Position numbers and translations under genes: made by a program. Positions 34,659 through 46,924 of a DNA stretch of 64,000 nt are shown piece by piece. The notes beneath the pieces are model-generated. The model was given only the letters and a program-made list of their open reading frames with translations. It ran no database searches and was not told where the DNA came from. The stretch lies in the NCBI GenBank assembly GCA_032622095.1, contig CP136066.1, positions 168,276,664-168,340,663 of the forward strand, read 5' to 3'. This stretch comes from Siphonodentalium dalli. Lineage: Eukaryota; Mollusca; Scaphopoda; Gadilida; Siphonodentaliidae. Each line of letters opens with the position of its first letter. Within the stretch, counting starts at the first letter, position 1.

Positions 34659-34998
34659 CTAATAACGCTGAAGGGGTCACTCTCACCAAAAAAAGTGCTG
34701 AAAGGTACACGGGATTTTCAAAATGTGCTGAAGGGTACACAGGGTTTGAAATGTCGTTCTAAAGGACATTCAGTTTTCGTATCTGCCATGATTTGTGTTA
34801 GATAATAATTGTTTACGTTCCAATGAATATTAAAATGTACAGAAAGCAAACTGCTAATGAGCGCCAGACTTTCATAAACACAATTTAAGTAATGGTGTTC
34901 GTGCCGATCACAAACCCTGTGTACCCTTCAGCACATTTTCAAACCCTGTGTACCCTTCATCACTTTTTTTGGTGAGAGTGACCCCTTCGGCGCTAATA
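34659..34998. mobile_element. Fold-back element with 90-bp arms
   Basis: Left arm 34659-34748 and right arm 34911-34998 are inverted copies, about 88% alike (landmarks GAAGGGGTCACTCTCACC, then A-run plus AGTGCTGAA, then GGGTACACAGGGTTTG). Each arm contains an internal repeat of the TGAAGGGTACACRGGG segment. The centre includes a 100-bp piece also found at 50213-50312. Confidence 0.78.
34803..34902. repeat. Dispersed repeat, partner 50213-50312
   Basis: GTTTACGTTCCAATGAATAT, AAACTGCTAATG and GCCAGACTTTCATAAACAC are shared with 50213-50312 in the same orientation, about 90% alike. Confidence 0.75.
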
Positions 34999-36065
34999 AC
35001 TTGTAATCGTGTAGTTCTTGTACATTTTGAATACCGGTAACCGTTATCGGTTTGCTTATATGATGTGTATCACATTTATCTAACATGCATTTGAATCGAG
35101 AATAATAATTTTTCGATGGCCGCCATGGGATTGTCACTTCAGGAGAGACATTTAGCCTTGAGTGAAATATAAACCATGCCATTTATAACGTTACAAGTTC
35201 GATAATAGTCTCCCGGCCTGATCTGTTTGGAGGGTTCAGCATGTTTGCTTTGCATGAGCTACATGCGTGGCATGTAAAGTTAACACTTTTTATTCATCGA
35301 AATAGTCTTGTATAACAGTATATACACTATCCTATGGAAATACAGACTGTCTTACCTGAACTTGGAAAATAGCCGATAATCCGACTTGATTACTCGGATC
35401 AGATTAAATATGCTATGTTTGTGGCAAACCTCGGATGCTATATTGCCTACGGCATCATTACCTGAGAGGAATCAGGATTGTGTGCAACAACTCTTTATAG
35501 TGAACCCACAGATGTAAAACAGGGATGGTTGACAACAACTTGAACAAACAAGGAACTTTACAATATTTAATTTATTCAATTCAACATTATTACATACTCT
35601 GATAATAAGTTAATAATACTACCAATTCTTCACTAATATTGGTATATGTCAATCTACACACCAACATGACACACATACATGTATTTAGACTGTGAGCTGC
35701 TGTGAGTGTGACTTTTCTTGGGTCCCATCATACCCATGTGCAGATATATATCACAGAAATAGGGGAGATGAAATTTGTTCTACCCCTATTACTGCAGTAT
35801 TACTATTGGGCCTTGGCTCTAAAACATCATACTATTGTTATATATAAGAATATGGAGTTATTGAGGATATCAGGACATGTATTACCTCATAATTAAAATG
35901 TTTTATGGCATTATGAATGTTGTTAAGTCAAAAGCATGCTTTCAGCAATTCCACATTTGTTACTAATAGAATTATCTCCCTTTAGAGGTTTATTAATATG
36001 CTGGAATAGTATTAAATAATAAGAAACGGAACAATTCTTTGCTAGGCTATGATTTGGTTTATATT
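34999..36065. other. Intron 2, nothing recognised
   Basis: No supported gene. Short frames at 34928-35182 and 35702-35896 are not recognisable. Confidence 0.4.
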
Positions 36066-36219
36066 TTATGTCTTTTGTAAGATTTTGGGGGGGTGGGTCC
36101 CAAATATTTGGTGGAAAAAAAAGAAAAAAATTGCAGGTAGAGGGGTGGTGGGTCCCCAAGAGGGCAAAAACATTTTTTTCGCCCTATATATGTAAATTTT
36201 TTCCGCGACCCCCCCCTGG
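36066..36219 (-). mobile_element. Partial hAT-like MITE, relative of 1725-2268
   Basis: On the minus strand it begins CCAGGGGGGGGTCGCGGAAA, as does the 1725 end (G-run, GTCGGAAAAAATTT), and continues with TTTTTT/ACCCACC landmarks. The left side is degraded and no matching end or target duplication is visible. Confidence 0.5.
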
Positions 36220-36779
36220 TAGAATTGGTATATTTAATATAGATGTATATTCCTAACTTTAGATTAATTTTGACTAATATATATTTTATTTTATTGCGTT
36301 GTGTAGATCGTCACGGGGTCGGAATTGTCTCTTTGTGCATGTGGTGGGCGTCAGAGTTTTGTATAAGAGGGAGGTTCTACTCGACCAGCTGGTATTTGAG
36401 TTATAAATTACTTGTATGTGCATGTGCCTTGGAGTTAAATTTCTATTTCTCACGTCACCCGCACCTGTCATATGTACACAACTATAGTCAAAACGTATAC
36501 TAATATGCGAAAGAAGTAGTGAAACTGATAAATTCTTTACGATGGACTGTTCGTTAAAACAATGAATTACGCGCAAAGGGTCGAAGACATCTACAACACC
36601 TTACAAAATTACCAACCATAAACAGTGAGCAACATTAAATAATGAGTGATGAGAGACTTATGTGTGTATATTTGTAAATGGACCGGGGTTTTCTCAGCGG
36701 AGAAAAGAACTGAGTTTGTAAACGTACTATAGGACTATACGGAATCATAACTTGTTTATCATAATAATTTCAATTGAGC
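36220..36779. other. Intron 2, nothing recognised
   Basis: No supported feature. Confidence 0.35.
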
Positions 36780-36783
36780 TTAA

Positions 36784-37279
36784 AGGCACGTGAGGCCTTA
36801 GTTGTCGAAAATATTCATATTTGTTCTAATCACCGTAAACAGAAAAACATTAAAACGCATACAGTTTCGTTCATATATATACCATGACCATCACGTAAAC
36901 AGCATGTTATCATAAAGACCTACTATATTTTACCGAAGCAAGAGCCTGATTGTGTTACAGAAGGCAGCACAATGCTACCGGCTAATCACACACAAATGGC
37001 ATAAACGCTCTTTATTAGTTCCATATAAGGAATTCACCAACAAAGAAAGCTCTTTATGTTCACCATCATAATATAAACAAACACCAGAAAAGTAACTTTT
37101 TATGGTTTTGTTTACATAACAATGGTTAAACATATGAGAATAACATACTGTTTATGCGATATTTCTTATTTATATACGGATAAAGTCTGTCTACATTTTG
37201 ATATTCTTTCTGTTTGTGGCGGTTTTTGACGGGTGGAAATATTTTCACAGGATACCCACCGCCAAGGCCAACCGTACCT
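36784..37279. mobile_element. TTAA-flanked MITE, copy 1 (partner 49554-50043)
   Basis: TTAA target duplications (36780-36783, 37280-37283) flank inverted ends AGGCACGTGAGGCCTTAG and AGGTACGGTTGGCCTTGG (complement of the right end). The TTAAAGG terminus is typical of T2/Kolobok-type elements. Copy 2 at 49554-50043 is about 85-90% similar. It ends 139 bp before lectin exon 3. Confidence 0.85.
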
Positions 37280-37418
37280 TTAATAGTCAGATATTTGTTA
37301 ATTGTTGTGTTGCATTTCCCCAAGTATTGTATCTGTATTGATGTATATTATTTCTGGTATATGTTCAGTGTCGGTGAAATGCATCAATAAACTATGTATT
37401 GTCTTACTGTATTTGTAG

Positions 37419-37657
37419 ACATCACTATCGAACGCTGGGGCTGTATCTGGTATAATATCAACAACATTGAAATCAAAGGCACTTTCGTCACAGCGGAGAA
37501 TGTCCCGTTTACATGGAAACCTACGTGGGCATTTGCAGAGCTCAGCTATGGTTACGAAGGACAAGAGCGCTGTGTTGGCTATTGGAATACATTTAATGGT
37601 TGGAATGATTTTCTGTGTAATTTTATGGCGCATGTCATGTGTGCTCTGTATTTCTAG
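37419..37657 (+). CDS. Secreted PAN/apple + C-type lectin protein, exon 3 (C-half of lectin domain)
   Basis: The acceptor CTTACTGTATTTGTAG ends at 37418, phase 1. The first two bases complete an AAC codon with the last base of exon 2 (N171), making an N-I-T glycosylation sequon. Residues 171-249 hold the second half of the CTLD: WGCIWYNINNIE, GTFVTAENVPFTW, GQERC (C222), GWNDFLCN (W232-N233-D234, C237) and VMC (C245). The frame ends with TAG at 37655-37657. The WND motif is kept, but the EPN/QPD motif normally before it is absent (TWAFAELS instead), so calcium-dependent sugar binding is doubtful. No polyadenylation signal was assigned. Confidence 0.85.
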
Positions 37658-38440
37658 ATGGTAATACATTGTGATATGATATGTTGTTATATGCAGATAT
37701 GTGGGGACATCAGTTGTTTGATGAGTTTCCATCCTAATTCTGGTAAAAATGTTCATTTTTGAGATCTAATGACTGAAACAAAATCGGTTGGAAATTTCAA
37801 ATCAACTATACATGTATGTTGTAATTTTTTTTAGAGCACTTTATCTTAACTTTATCTTCAAACTTTTCGGTTATACGAAATATATTTCTTATCATTTGGT
37901 GTAAACACTATTTTATTTTCAATATTACACACATAATTATACATTGATAATTTTGATATACAACACATAATTTATTTCAAAATGTGTGCACGTGTGTCCC
38001 AATATATATGAGATGAAAAAGGGATCTGATAGTATTTCTTATACTTTAGTCCCAGTCAAAAACATATGTTCCAAAATATATTTCCGTAACATTAGATAAG
38101 TTATAATTTGTCTGACAACTTTTCAAGAGCATTTTTGTTGTTTATATTCGTTATCGTTTTTCCCTATTCGTTGTTACGATTACAAGTGTGAATTTTCAAC
38201 AAAACTCACAAATACATGATATAGTAAGAAGTCCGCGATCGTTTCTCAGATCCTCAATGAGATGAACCTGATATTACGTTCTTAAATTGTGATCGCCATG
38301 TGGTCTTACTTTTGGTCTATTATTGGCAATCAAAGCATTCGTCGTCGCGAAACACGAGACGCTTGTGCCACACACATCGCTCTAATCTAAGACCTGATAA
38401 GAGCATAATTAAATACAAAATAATCACGAGAGGCTGTCCC
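37658..38440. other. Downstream of lectin gene, nothing recognised
   Basis: Probable 3' UTR and flank; no clear AATAAA was located. Minus frames here overlap the exon and are shadows. Confidence 0.35.
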
Positions 38441-39066
38441 GTAATTCCCTTACTGCAAGTAGCAAGCACGATTGTCTCCCTTACTGCAAGTAGCAAGCAC
38501 GATTGTCTCCCTTACTGCAAGTAGAAAGCGCGATTGTCTCCCTTACTGCAAGTAGAAAGCACGATTGCCTCCCTTACTGCAAGTAGAAAGCACGATTGTC
38601 TCCCTTACTGCAAGTAGCAAGCACGATTGTCTCCCTTACTGCAAGTAGAAAGCACGATTGTCTCCCTTACTGCAAGTAGAAAGCACGATTTTCTCCCTTA
38701 CTGAAAGTAGCAAGAACGATTGTCTCCATTACTGCAAGTAGAAAGCGCGATTGTCTCCCTTACTGCAAGTAGAAAGCACGATTGTCTCCCTTACTGTAAG
38801 TAGAAAGCACGATTGTCTCCATTACTGCAAGTAGCAAGCACGATTGTCTCCCTTACTGCAAGTAGGAAGCACGATTGTCTCCCTTACTGCAAGTAGCAAT
38901 CACGATTGTCTCCCTTACTGCAAGTAGAAAGCACGATTGTCTCCCTTACTGCAAGTAGAAAGCACGATTTTCTCCATTACTGCAAGTAGCAAGCACGATT
39001 GTCTCCCTTACAGCAAGTAGAAAGCACGATTGTCTCCCTTACTGCAAGTAGCAAGCACGATTGTCT
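38441..39066. repeat. 31-bp satellite array, about 20 units
   Basis: Units of ACGATTGTCTCCCTTACTGC plus AAGTAGMAAGC follow at exact 31-bp spacing (first CCCTTACTGC at 38447, next 38478). Variants are single substitutions (GTAGCAAG or GTAGAAAG; CCATTACTG; TTTTCTCC). There are no spacers, so it is a tandem repeat and not CRISPR. Confidence 0.96.
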
Positions 39067-42000
39067 TACAAGCGGACTCGTCAATTCTGCGAAAAGGATT
39101 TTATACCGTCCGAAAAAATTACGACAACAAATAGCTATTCGTAATAATTATCTGTCGTTCAAAATGTGAAAGGTCTCCATTAAAGGTTGTTATTCGGAAA
39201 CTAGATTTTCTTTATCTAGCGAAAACATATACCATGCACGACAGAAGCAACATATGCACCTCACCGAGTATCCGCCGCAAATGTATGATTCCGCTGATGT
39301 TTATTTATTTGCTGATGCGGCTTAATATTGAAAATGCCAGGACTATACATGTAACATGAGATACCCTTCGTACAAAAGATCATTAATACCCCATCTACGA
39401 CGACGGAGATACAGGATTCTCATAACTTTGGGGGAAATAAATGGACAAAATCAGCGACAAGTCGATATTGTTTTTTCCTTTATGCTGCCTCATGATCCTA
39501 CTACATATCGTTCAAACATGACCTCCGATATTTGGGATACAAAGATCATAGTTGGCACAAAAGAATATCCGCATATAACAGCATGAAATGAATCGAAACC
39601 ACACATAAACGTTCTGATTTAAGTTCGTTTAAACCAGAGACGCTCTCCTGATGTCCTGGCTAATATTTATTTATCGATTCCCAACATTTTAAGATACCAT
39701 TTTCGGCATGATCGTAGTAAACCTTTTCCAAATTATTAAATGTTATGTTTCCTCCATGTTATCAAGCCACGCCGACAATCAAACATTAGGCTAAATCACG
39801 AGGTTGTACAAAATATGTAACTTGAAATATAGGCCTACTAGTACTGTGTGTTTCTGTATAAAATACAGTATATATATACAATATAAAAAGAACCCATGTA
39901 TAAAGAGCGTTACACTATGTGTTATATATGCATACCTCCTTACAATACTTTATGTTTGGCAGGTTTTCCCCACTGTTTATATCCCTCCTGGAACTTATAT
40001 TATTGTCTTCGATGTTTTTTCCCGTATGATATTATATAATAACGGTTCTTAATTCTTTAAGTGCCATATATGCACAATTCAAAAATATGTATGTTATATT
40101 GGGCTACCATCAACATATAAACAACGGGACCTCCGATGGCTAGTTAAAACAATATAACCTTGCCAGGATAGTGTGTAGATTTCAACAATGCTTTGTGTTG
40201 TTACTCTCCGACACTCAGCTACATCATCAAACTCATTCATTTAAATGGCGGTTGTCTGCATGGCGGTTTACGTGCGATGTGTTAAGCATGATTCTTAATA
40301 CTATTATCTGGGACCCAAGTGGCCATATGCACGCATGCTAATACATGGATGTGTATTGTTTGACTACCATTGGATATATCATCGGATGCCCAAGTCCCGT
40401 GTGACATGATATAGTTACATATCAAAATCAATATGTAATCATACTTAGATTATTCCCCAATTTTCTAGCGGATTGTTATTGATCTGTCCGACCGTCTGTC
40501 CATCCATCATTCAGTCTTGGTTTATGTGTGGTGGCTTAAGATACGTAATAACTGTATAAACTGTAAGCTAGTGTTTAGGTTTTCCAACACAGAGTGCAGA
40601 CCGGGACCGCGTGTTCGGTAACCGCGCCGACCAACTTCCGCTACGGAATAGCCCCCCCCCTCCTGTTATTGTTGGGATTTCCTTCTATGTATGGCATTGG
40701 TAATGTTCTAACTGGTTTTACTGGGCTTACTGGTCCGGGATATAGGTTGGGTCGAGGTTGGAGTCGAGGGTTTATATGTGTTATCACATCGGAATATTAA
40801 TTCTGAGTCAATATATCACGCCCATATAAAGAGCGTTTAATTTATTAGTTTTTACACGGGAATATGATAAAATCGGTTAATCCAAGGGAGTCTAGACGTG
40901 TATTCTATATTTTTGTTACTCTTATCCTGACATGTTGTAAACTGCCGCAAGGTAGACTGCTCTGGACATCATTAGTGAAGTTTCCACTATCGAGGTTCAA
41001 GACAGGGGTGCCTCTATATGTGGGACCGGGGCACGTGCATCCACCTGCTCATATATTATGGGTATCACAAAACTATATAGAGGATCTCTAATGAGTCACA
41101 ATTCTATACGAAATTTATTAACCGAGTGCACTAAATGCGATTCGAGTCGAGCTTTGTTGGACGAGGTTAGTACATTTCATATAGAATTGCGACGACTTTG
41201 AGATCCATTTTATCACATAATCACATTTTAGCAAGGAAAAACGATCTAGAAACGACTGGGGTTAAACACTTTAATGTTGATTTCCTTATCACAGCCAAAC
41301 AGGAATTGAAGACACATTTAAGAGAAAAATAATTCCATTTTAAATGTGTCTTCATATTCAACCACCCCTATTACCCATGTTTTAGCATATGTTAACTCAG
41401 TCAGCACTAAATATCCCAATACAAATAGAATATTCTACTTATATTCAATAGCATAATTATAAAGTTCCGGCATTTACATCGACATCATTGCGATAAGTTC
41501 TTCTGTCACTGAGCGTGCCAATAATATTCGTGAGTCATACTAAAAATATAGTTCACTAGCAAACCCGACCACTGAGGACATTGATTTTGAGATCCAAAGT
41601 TCGGACGGACTTTTCACAATAAGTCCCACAACTAAATAAATATCACGAAATCCATTGGCAGTGAACATGTTAATATCCTCACCCTTGCTGAATCATCAGC
41701 ATACCACAGATCATTACAATCCGATGACTGAGATATAGAGATCCAAAGTTCTGATGGACTGATTGACGGACTCACGGACGAAACCCATTTCTATATAACC
41801 CACCAAAATTCGTTTGCGGGGCATAATTTTGATGTGGAGGCATTTTAATTTGATCAGAACACAGAAATGAACGAAAACCAAATATAATCAACAGGAATCA
41901 GCAGATCACGTGGTATGGTACACGTAGCTTGTGCCATTTAAAGATGCCCGCTTCCATGAAGGGATGGGTTGATTACATTCCTAAAGTATTTGATTAAATA

Positions 42001-43635
42001 TATTAGTACAAATACTTTTTTCCAGCTTATGTGTTTGATTACAAATACTTCATATTTTATTTTTGTCATAGTGCTATTGATATTACAAGGAGACACAACA
42101 TAGTCAACCTCAATATTAAAATAACATATGGGCCAGATTTTAATCAAACAACGCATGCCATATTTAATATCGGTACAGTATGTGTTTAATATAAACTGTA
42201 AATATTCAATCTTTATACATTGGCTCCATTCAAATAGTTACTACAATAAGAGAACATCGGATAATCTCCAAACCATACAAATAACCTAGTCTTTAATGTA
42301 CTGGACGTACCCTGCAAAGCGGTCACCAACGTTTTCCCTTTTCACATTCAACCTTAACTATCTATCTTGTATCTAGATTCATCATGTTCTTATTGTTATG
42401 TTAGATTCACTTAAATGTTTTATATGTTTGTTATGAGCAAAATATTTAAATAGTTGTAATGAGGTTCAATAAATGTTAATGCTATTCTATGCTATGATAT
42501 ACTATTCACTTGACATCATACAAGATGTTCAGGTCGATTCGACGCCTAAATAAGCCAAATATTTCGCTTACCAGACAAACAGATAAAACTATTTGCAACC
42601 ACTGTTGTATCTTGAAGACTGATGTCGATGTTTGACAGAACTCCTCGCGACTGGGTGGTTTATACACAGAGTGACATAAAACCTCTTGGTCAAGTCATAA
42701 TTCAGACTGTTCTCTGTTCAGTACTTAAAGTAACGTAAACAAAATGAAAATGACTGAAAGTTAAAACGAACAATTGTGTCCTTAAAATCACTTTCCGAAT
42801 TGGGGAAATACAGATTGGATAATGTATGAGTTTGACGGTGATCCGCCTGATCCATTGGCATTCGGCCATGTTATAACGATGTTATAATACAGAATTTGAG
42901 ATTACATCTTGGAAAAGTGAAGTTTGCCGATTCAGTAGGCTGATTATTACAAATGAAGTTATTGCTACATATATTTTACCACCACCCCACGTGCTTGACG
43001 GATTGTTCCCACCAATCGATGTAGGGCATGAATACCATTTTGTACCTGTGGTCGCGGTCGTTTCTTTGGGTTGATCAATTAGCTTTTTGACTAAATATGT
43101 CTTATACTCATACTAGAAGCTTGCATATTTTTAGACGTATTCCGATGAGTGAGCGAGCAAGTGAGTGAAAGCATATGTGTAAGGTATTGATATCCTGGGA
43201 GAACGAAAGAACGTGTGCGAGATGATCCTTATTGCTAGTTTTGTATATATATATATCATATATAAATATATAATTTTGATCATTAAAAAATAAAAAATAT
43301 AAATTGTTATTAGACATTTTATTTCGGCATCAATTTGGGAGGAAAATATTTTTGACATCTTTTGTTTTTAACAAATACAACGAAGCGACCACTTTTTACT
43401 CTGAAACGAACGAAAGGGGTTATATGCTTGCTGACTTTCATGGATTCATGTGTGGTCAGTGGTGACAGGCACAGACACACGACCATGCATATACGTATAT
43501 AGAGCTATATTCCGATAGTTTTAGTTACCTGATTGTTTTCAAATTTGGTCTATGGATTACGCAGACAGGGGATTAGCCTTTAAATCTTGTGGTTTCCTAA
43601 CTAGTGGCAGAACCGCACTAAAATATGTAATTTTT
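39067..43635. other. Long stretch without a supported gene
   Basis: Mostly AT-rich. Frames such as 39356-39586, 40594-40800 and 40864-41091 are unrecognised, and none has clear splice partners. An inverted pair TTCTATACGAAAT / ATTTCATATAGAA lies near 41102-41190. Confidence 0.4.
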
Positions 43636-43734
43636 CAGTTTCTCCAGGGCGACTTTACATGAAGAGACTCGGTCTCAATCAGTAACCAACGACACACTGT
43701 AAACAATTCAGGTAAAGTCGACCTGGAGAAACTG
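43636..43734. repeat. Inverted repeat with 23-bp arms
   Basis: CAGTTTCTCCAGGGCGACTT (43636-) and its complement ending CTGGAGAAACTG (43712-43734) pair with one mismatch, around a 53-nt loop. It directly adjoins a truncated hairpin-family copy. Confidence 0.75.
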
Positions 43735-43739
43735 AAGAC

Positions 43740-43970
43740 ACATGTTAAAGAGCGTACACCTGATAAGCCGTGAGTTAGCTTATTTGTGTCATTGTCCGCA
43801 CATACTAAAATTATTATGAAGTCATTATGAGTCGATACTGTGACTAAAACGCTCTCATTTCCAGTTCATTATCGATTCAAAATGAGGAGATTCTAAGCAG
43901 ACTATCGACCTAAAATAAATGTTATTAAAGGCAGATAATGTGCGGGTTTTGGAGAGAACAGACTGTATAG
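43740..43970 (-). mobile_element. Truncated hairpin-repeat family copy, minus strand
   Basis: The reverse complement starts CTGTTCTCTCCAAAACCCGC and contains the pairing arms. It stops at ACGCTCTTTAACATGTG, losing the core and 3' tandem units. Confidence 0.7.
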
Positions 43971-46216
43971 TAATTAACAAGTCATGGTTAAAATTGTCTT
44001 TTTTTGTTTGAATTATGTTTCAACGGTTTTGTATACTGATTCGGTCACTGATTTTCTGAACATCGTCCACCAGCTAGACAGTCATTATGTTGTGCAATCT
44101 AAAATGTATATGAAAACTCCATCAGCACAGAACAACGGAGACAATATATATAAGTATGGCAGAGTATGGCGTTTGTGTGTTTTATAGACAATTTGAACGT
44201 TTACGTCGAGAACGTCCAAATTCAGGTTTTGTGAGCTATCAAGGGATACACGATGGATGTTCGTGTGGGATACTATATACAAAATATGTTATTTATTTAT
44301 GTTAGTTGATTCATTCTGTTTTGTTTTTGTCAATAACTGCTTTGTTGTATGCGGCTGGTTATCGTCACGCGAGAAGGCATCTATGAATAATACAAGACAA
44401 TGTATGCATCATCTTCGTTTGGTCAAATAAATATATAGGTCCGTTAATGGAATAAACACTAGATCAATCTCAGAATGATAATGGGTAGCACATTTTTTTT
44501 TCCTGATATAAAATATGTATAATTCGAACAGTAAAAAAGAATCGCCAGCCCAATCGAAACGAACTCATGCCATTAAAATCAGCGCTGAAGTTAATCACCA
44601 ACCGTTTCCCAGTTGACGCTGTTTCAATACATGAGAACTTTGTCAATCGTGAATAATATCGATCTAAACCAGCTGTTAAATGAACCGAACTCGCACTAAC
44701 AAATGGTACCAGACTCAAACCATAACTATGTGACTTCGAGGCTACTACCCCCATTTTTTCGTACGCCTGATTCTAGATATATATATACCTGATCCCGCGT
44801 GATTTGGAGCGTACTCCGGATACCAACTGCACAACTGGATCAGGCTTACAGCGAAATTGAACAATTCAGTAATATTACTTCATATCCTTCAGTCATGTGC
44901 TTTTCAAATCAAATAAATGAATACCGGACGGTGGATTTTAATTAATAAGCTCATTACAACGATGGCTCGAGTAACGCACAAGTCGACCCCAATCACCATA
45001 TACATGTATGATGTATACGGTAACCAGTTAGGGACTATATCTGTCCGAGATTCCGCCGTGCACAGTTGGATAGCGATTTCACATCCATTATTAGATTCTT
45101 AAACTGGATCCTATACTCTGTTTAAAAGCCGGATTCAGGATTCTAAGGGGTAAGGGTGGGATCACATAACTGGCCTAGTAATTCATTCACGGATAACGAC
45201 AGCCTTCAAATAAACTATACAGCTATGTCACGGTATAACGGTTGTTCTCAGCCTGGGGTATATATTGATCCTGTTTTCAGCGCAACGTTTATGGAACTTA
45301 TACCATCGACGTCTCTCGATAACATTTAATTGAATCAAAGCCTGACATTCTCAACCACCAATAGAATCTTGAATTTGGCCCTATCAGACTTGAATATGGC
45401 CATCAAACAATTGAAGCTGATGCGTATTTGGCATCTAATTCCAATTATGTTTCTATATTGGACACTACACCATAATTATAATTTTCGATTATGACTTGGG
45501 CATGATTGTATACACCATGTATCACACATCTTTCCTACCTCATTATGTTCTGCCTCCTATCACACCTCCCCCTTTCTCTGTCCTGCACTCGTTTAACTAA
45601 TTTCCCAATATGTATGAGAAAACGCAGAACTATATTTATATTCCCACCTTCTTTACACTGTATCTGTCTGTACTGACACTCGGGGTAACATATCCAGAGG
45701 AAAGGATTTTTATAAAAGCCATAGGCTTATGGCTTGTTCTCCCATCCTCATTTGAACTATCTTTTTTCTATGTATATTGTCAATTGATGTTCTGTTATTT
45801 TGTTCAAATAAAATATTGTTTACACCAAACAATCGAATGTTCTTTCAACGAAGTTGGACTCAAGTCAGACATCATTGTCATTCTCCTTGGCCGTTTCATC
45901 CATTCTAAAATTCATGAACTCAGATCAAAAAGACATAAAACAATAAAAACAATCTGCCAAACTTGATGGTGATATTGATGAAACAATAAAGTATTGGCTA
46001 ATATCACAGATGTTCTTTTTTCCAAAGTAAAGGCTGTTGCTTCATACATGTACGAAAAATAAAGTGTTCTCGAAAAGGCCTGTGATACCAGAACGAAAGG
46101 GGCTCATCAACAGCCGACTAACTCGCTGACGACGTGTATACTGTTGTTTCTGGTAGACCGTTCTGCACCGACACCTGATTTAGAAAGCATCAGAAAAATC
46201 ATCCACTTGCACAATC
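43971..46216. other. Long stretch without a supported gene
   Basis: Frames at 43984-44187, 44470-44754, 44917-45102 and 45610-45966 show no recognisable domain. 45240-46210 may be decayed coding DNA but cannot be assigned. At 46215-46235 TTAAAGGGATAGTATACTC looks like one end of a TTAAAGG-type MITE without a visible partner. Confidence 0.35.
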
Positions 46217-46798
46217 AAAACACGTTAAAGGGATAGTATACTCAAATGTTGTTGTTGGGTTCCATAGTCTCTGCGTCGTACAATCAGGTGACCAGATCTC
46301 CATTATGTGAAAGGCTGTTGAGTACGACGTAATATTACGGATCGCAGATTAGCCGGAATGCGAAATTATAAATTGTCGTTGTCGAGTAATATTTGTAAAG
46401 TTTTCAAGCAAATGTATCAAATCAATGTTATATTATATGCATATTAGTGCCATATACTCATTTAAGTTATCGCATAGTCACTAGTCAGTGAGTGTCTTGA
46501 GTGTACTCACTGTATCAACATCATTTTGTACACGATCATGTGTGCCATGCGTTGTCCAATCCACTATCCGTCAATTAGTTTGATTACGTCTTGTACACGG
46601 AAATTCGTAATTTAATTTATGGCTCCAGCCATAGATTAAATTTATATCAGATAATTAAATTTGATTTTAAGATAAATCAACCTGAACGTTCACATAATAC
46701 ATCTTCGACTTAAATTACTTATTTTTCTATATATTATCGATATTAGATCGTTCTTATTACCGGGAATTTATGAAAAATGGTGTACAGTACCCATTTAA

Positions 46799-46924
46799 CC
46801 CATCCATGACTGGAGCTTCCTGAAATGTGCCAATGCATTTTCTTATATATGCGAGCCTCCCATAGAGAATGTACTGGCACATGATCTTTAATGCTAGATG
46901 AACGCAGCTCCCGTCATCAAAGGG
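46799..46924. mobile_element. piggyBac-like palindromic MITE (126 bp)
   Basis: TTAA on both sides (46795-46798, 46925-46928), ends CCC and GGG, and imperfect inverted repeats CCCATCCATGACTGGAGCT against CCCTTTGATGACGGGAGCTG. CCC/GGG ends at TTAA are the piggyBac pattern. The interior has a second inverted pair, TGTGCCAATGCATT / GTACTGGCACA. A fragment of the same family is at 2495-2606. Confidence 0.75.

Noticed and set aside
37298-37756. Minus-strand 152-residue frame over lectin exon 3
   Set aside because: It is antisense to an exon with clear C-type lectin signature, acceptor and matching phase.
38441-39066. Array of 31-bp repeats resembling CRISPR repeats
   Set aside because: Units follow each other without spacers and the DNA is eukaryotic; it is a satellite.
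45240-46210. Possible decayed gene around 45.2-46.2 kb
   Set aside because: Translations in several frames gave no recognisable domain; too uncertain to call.
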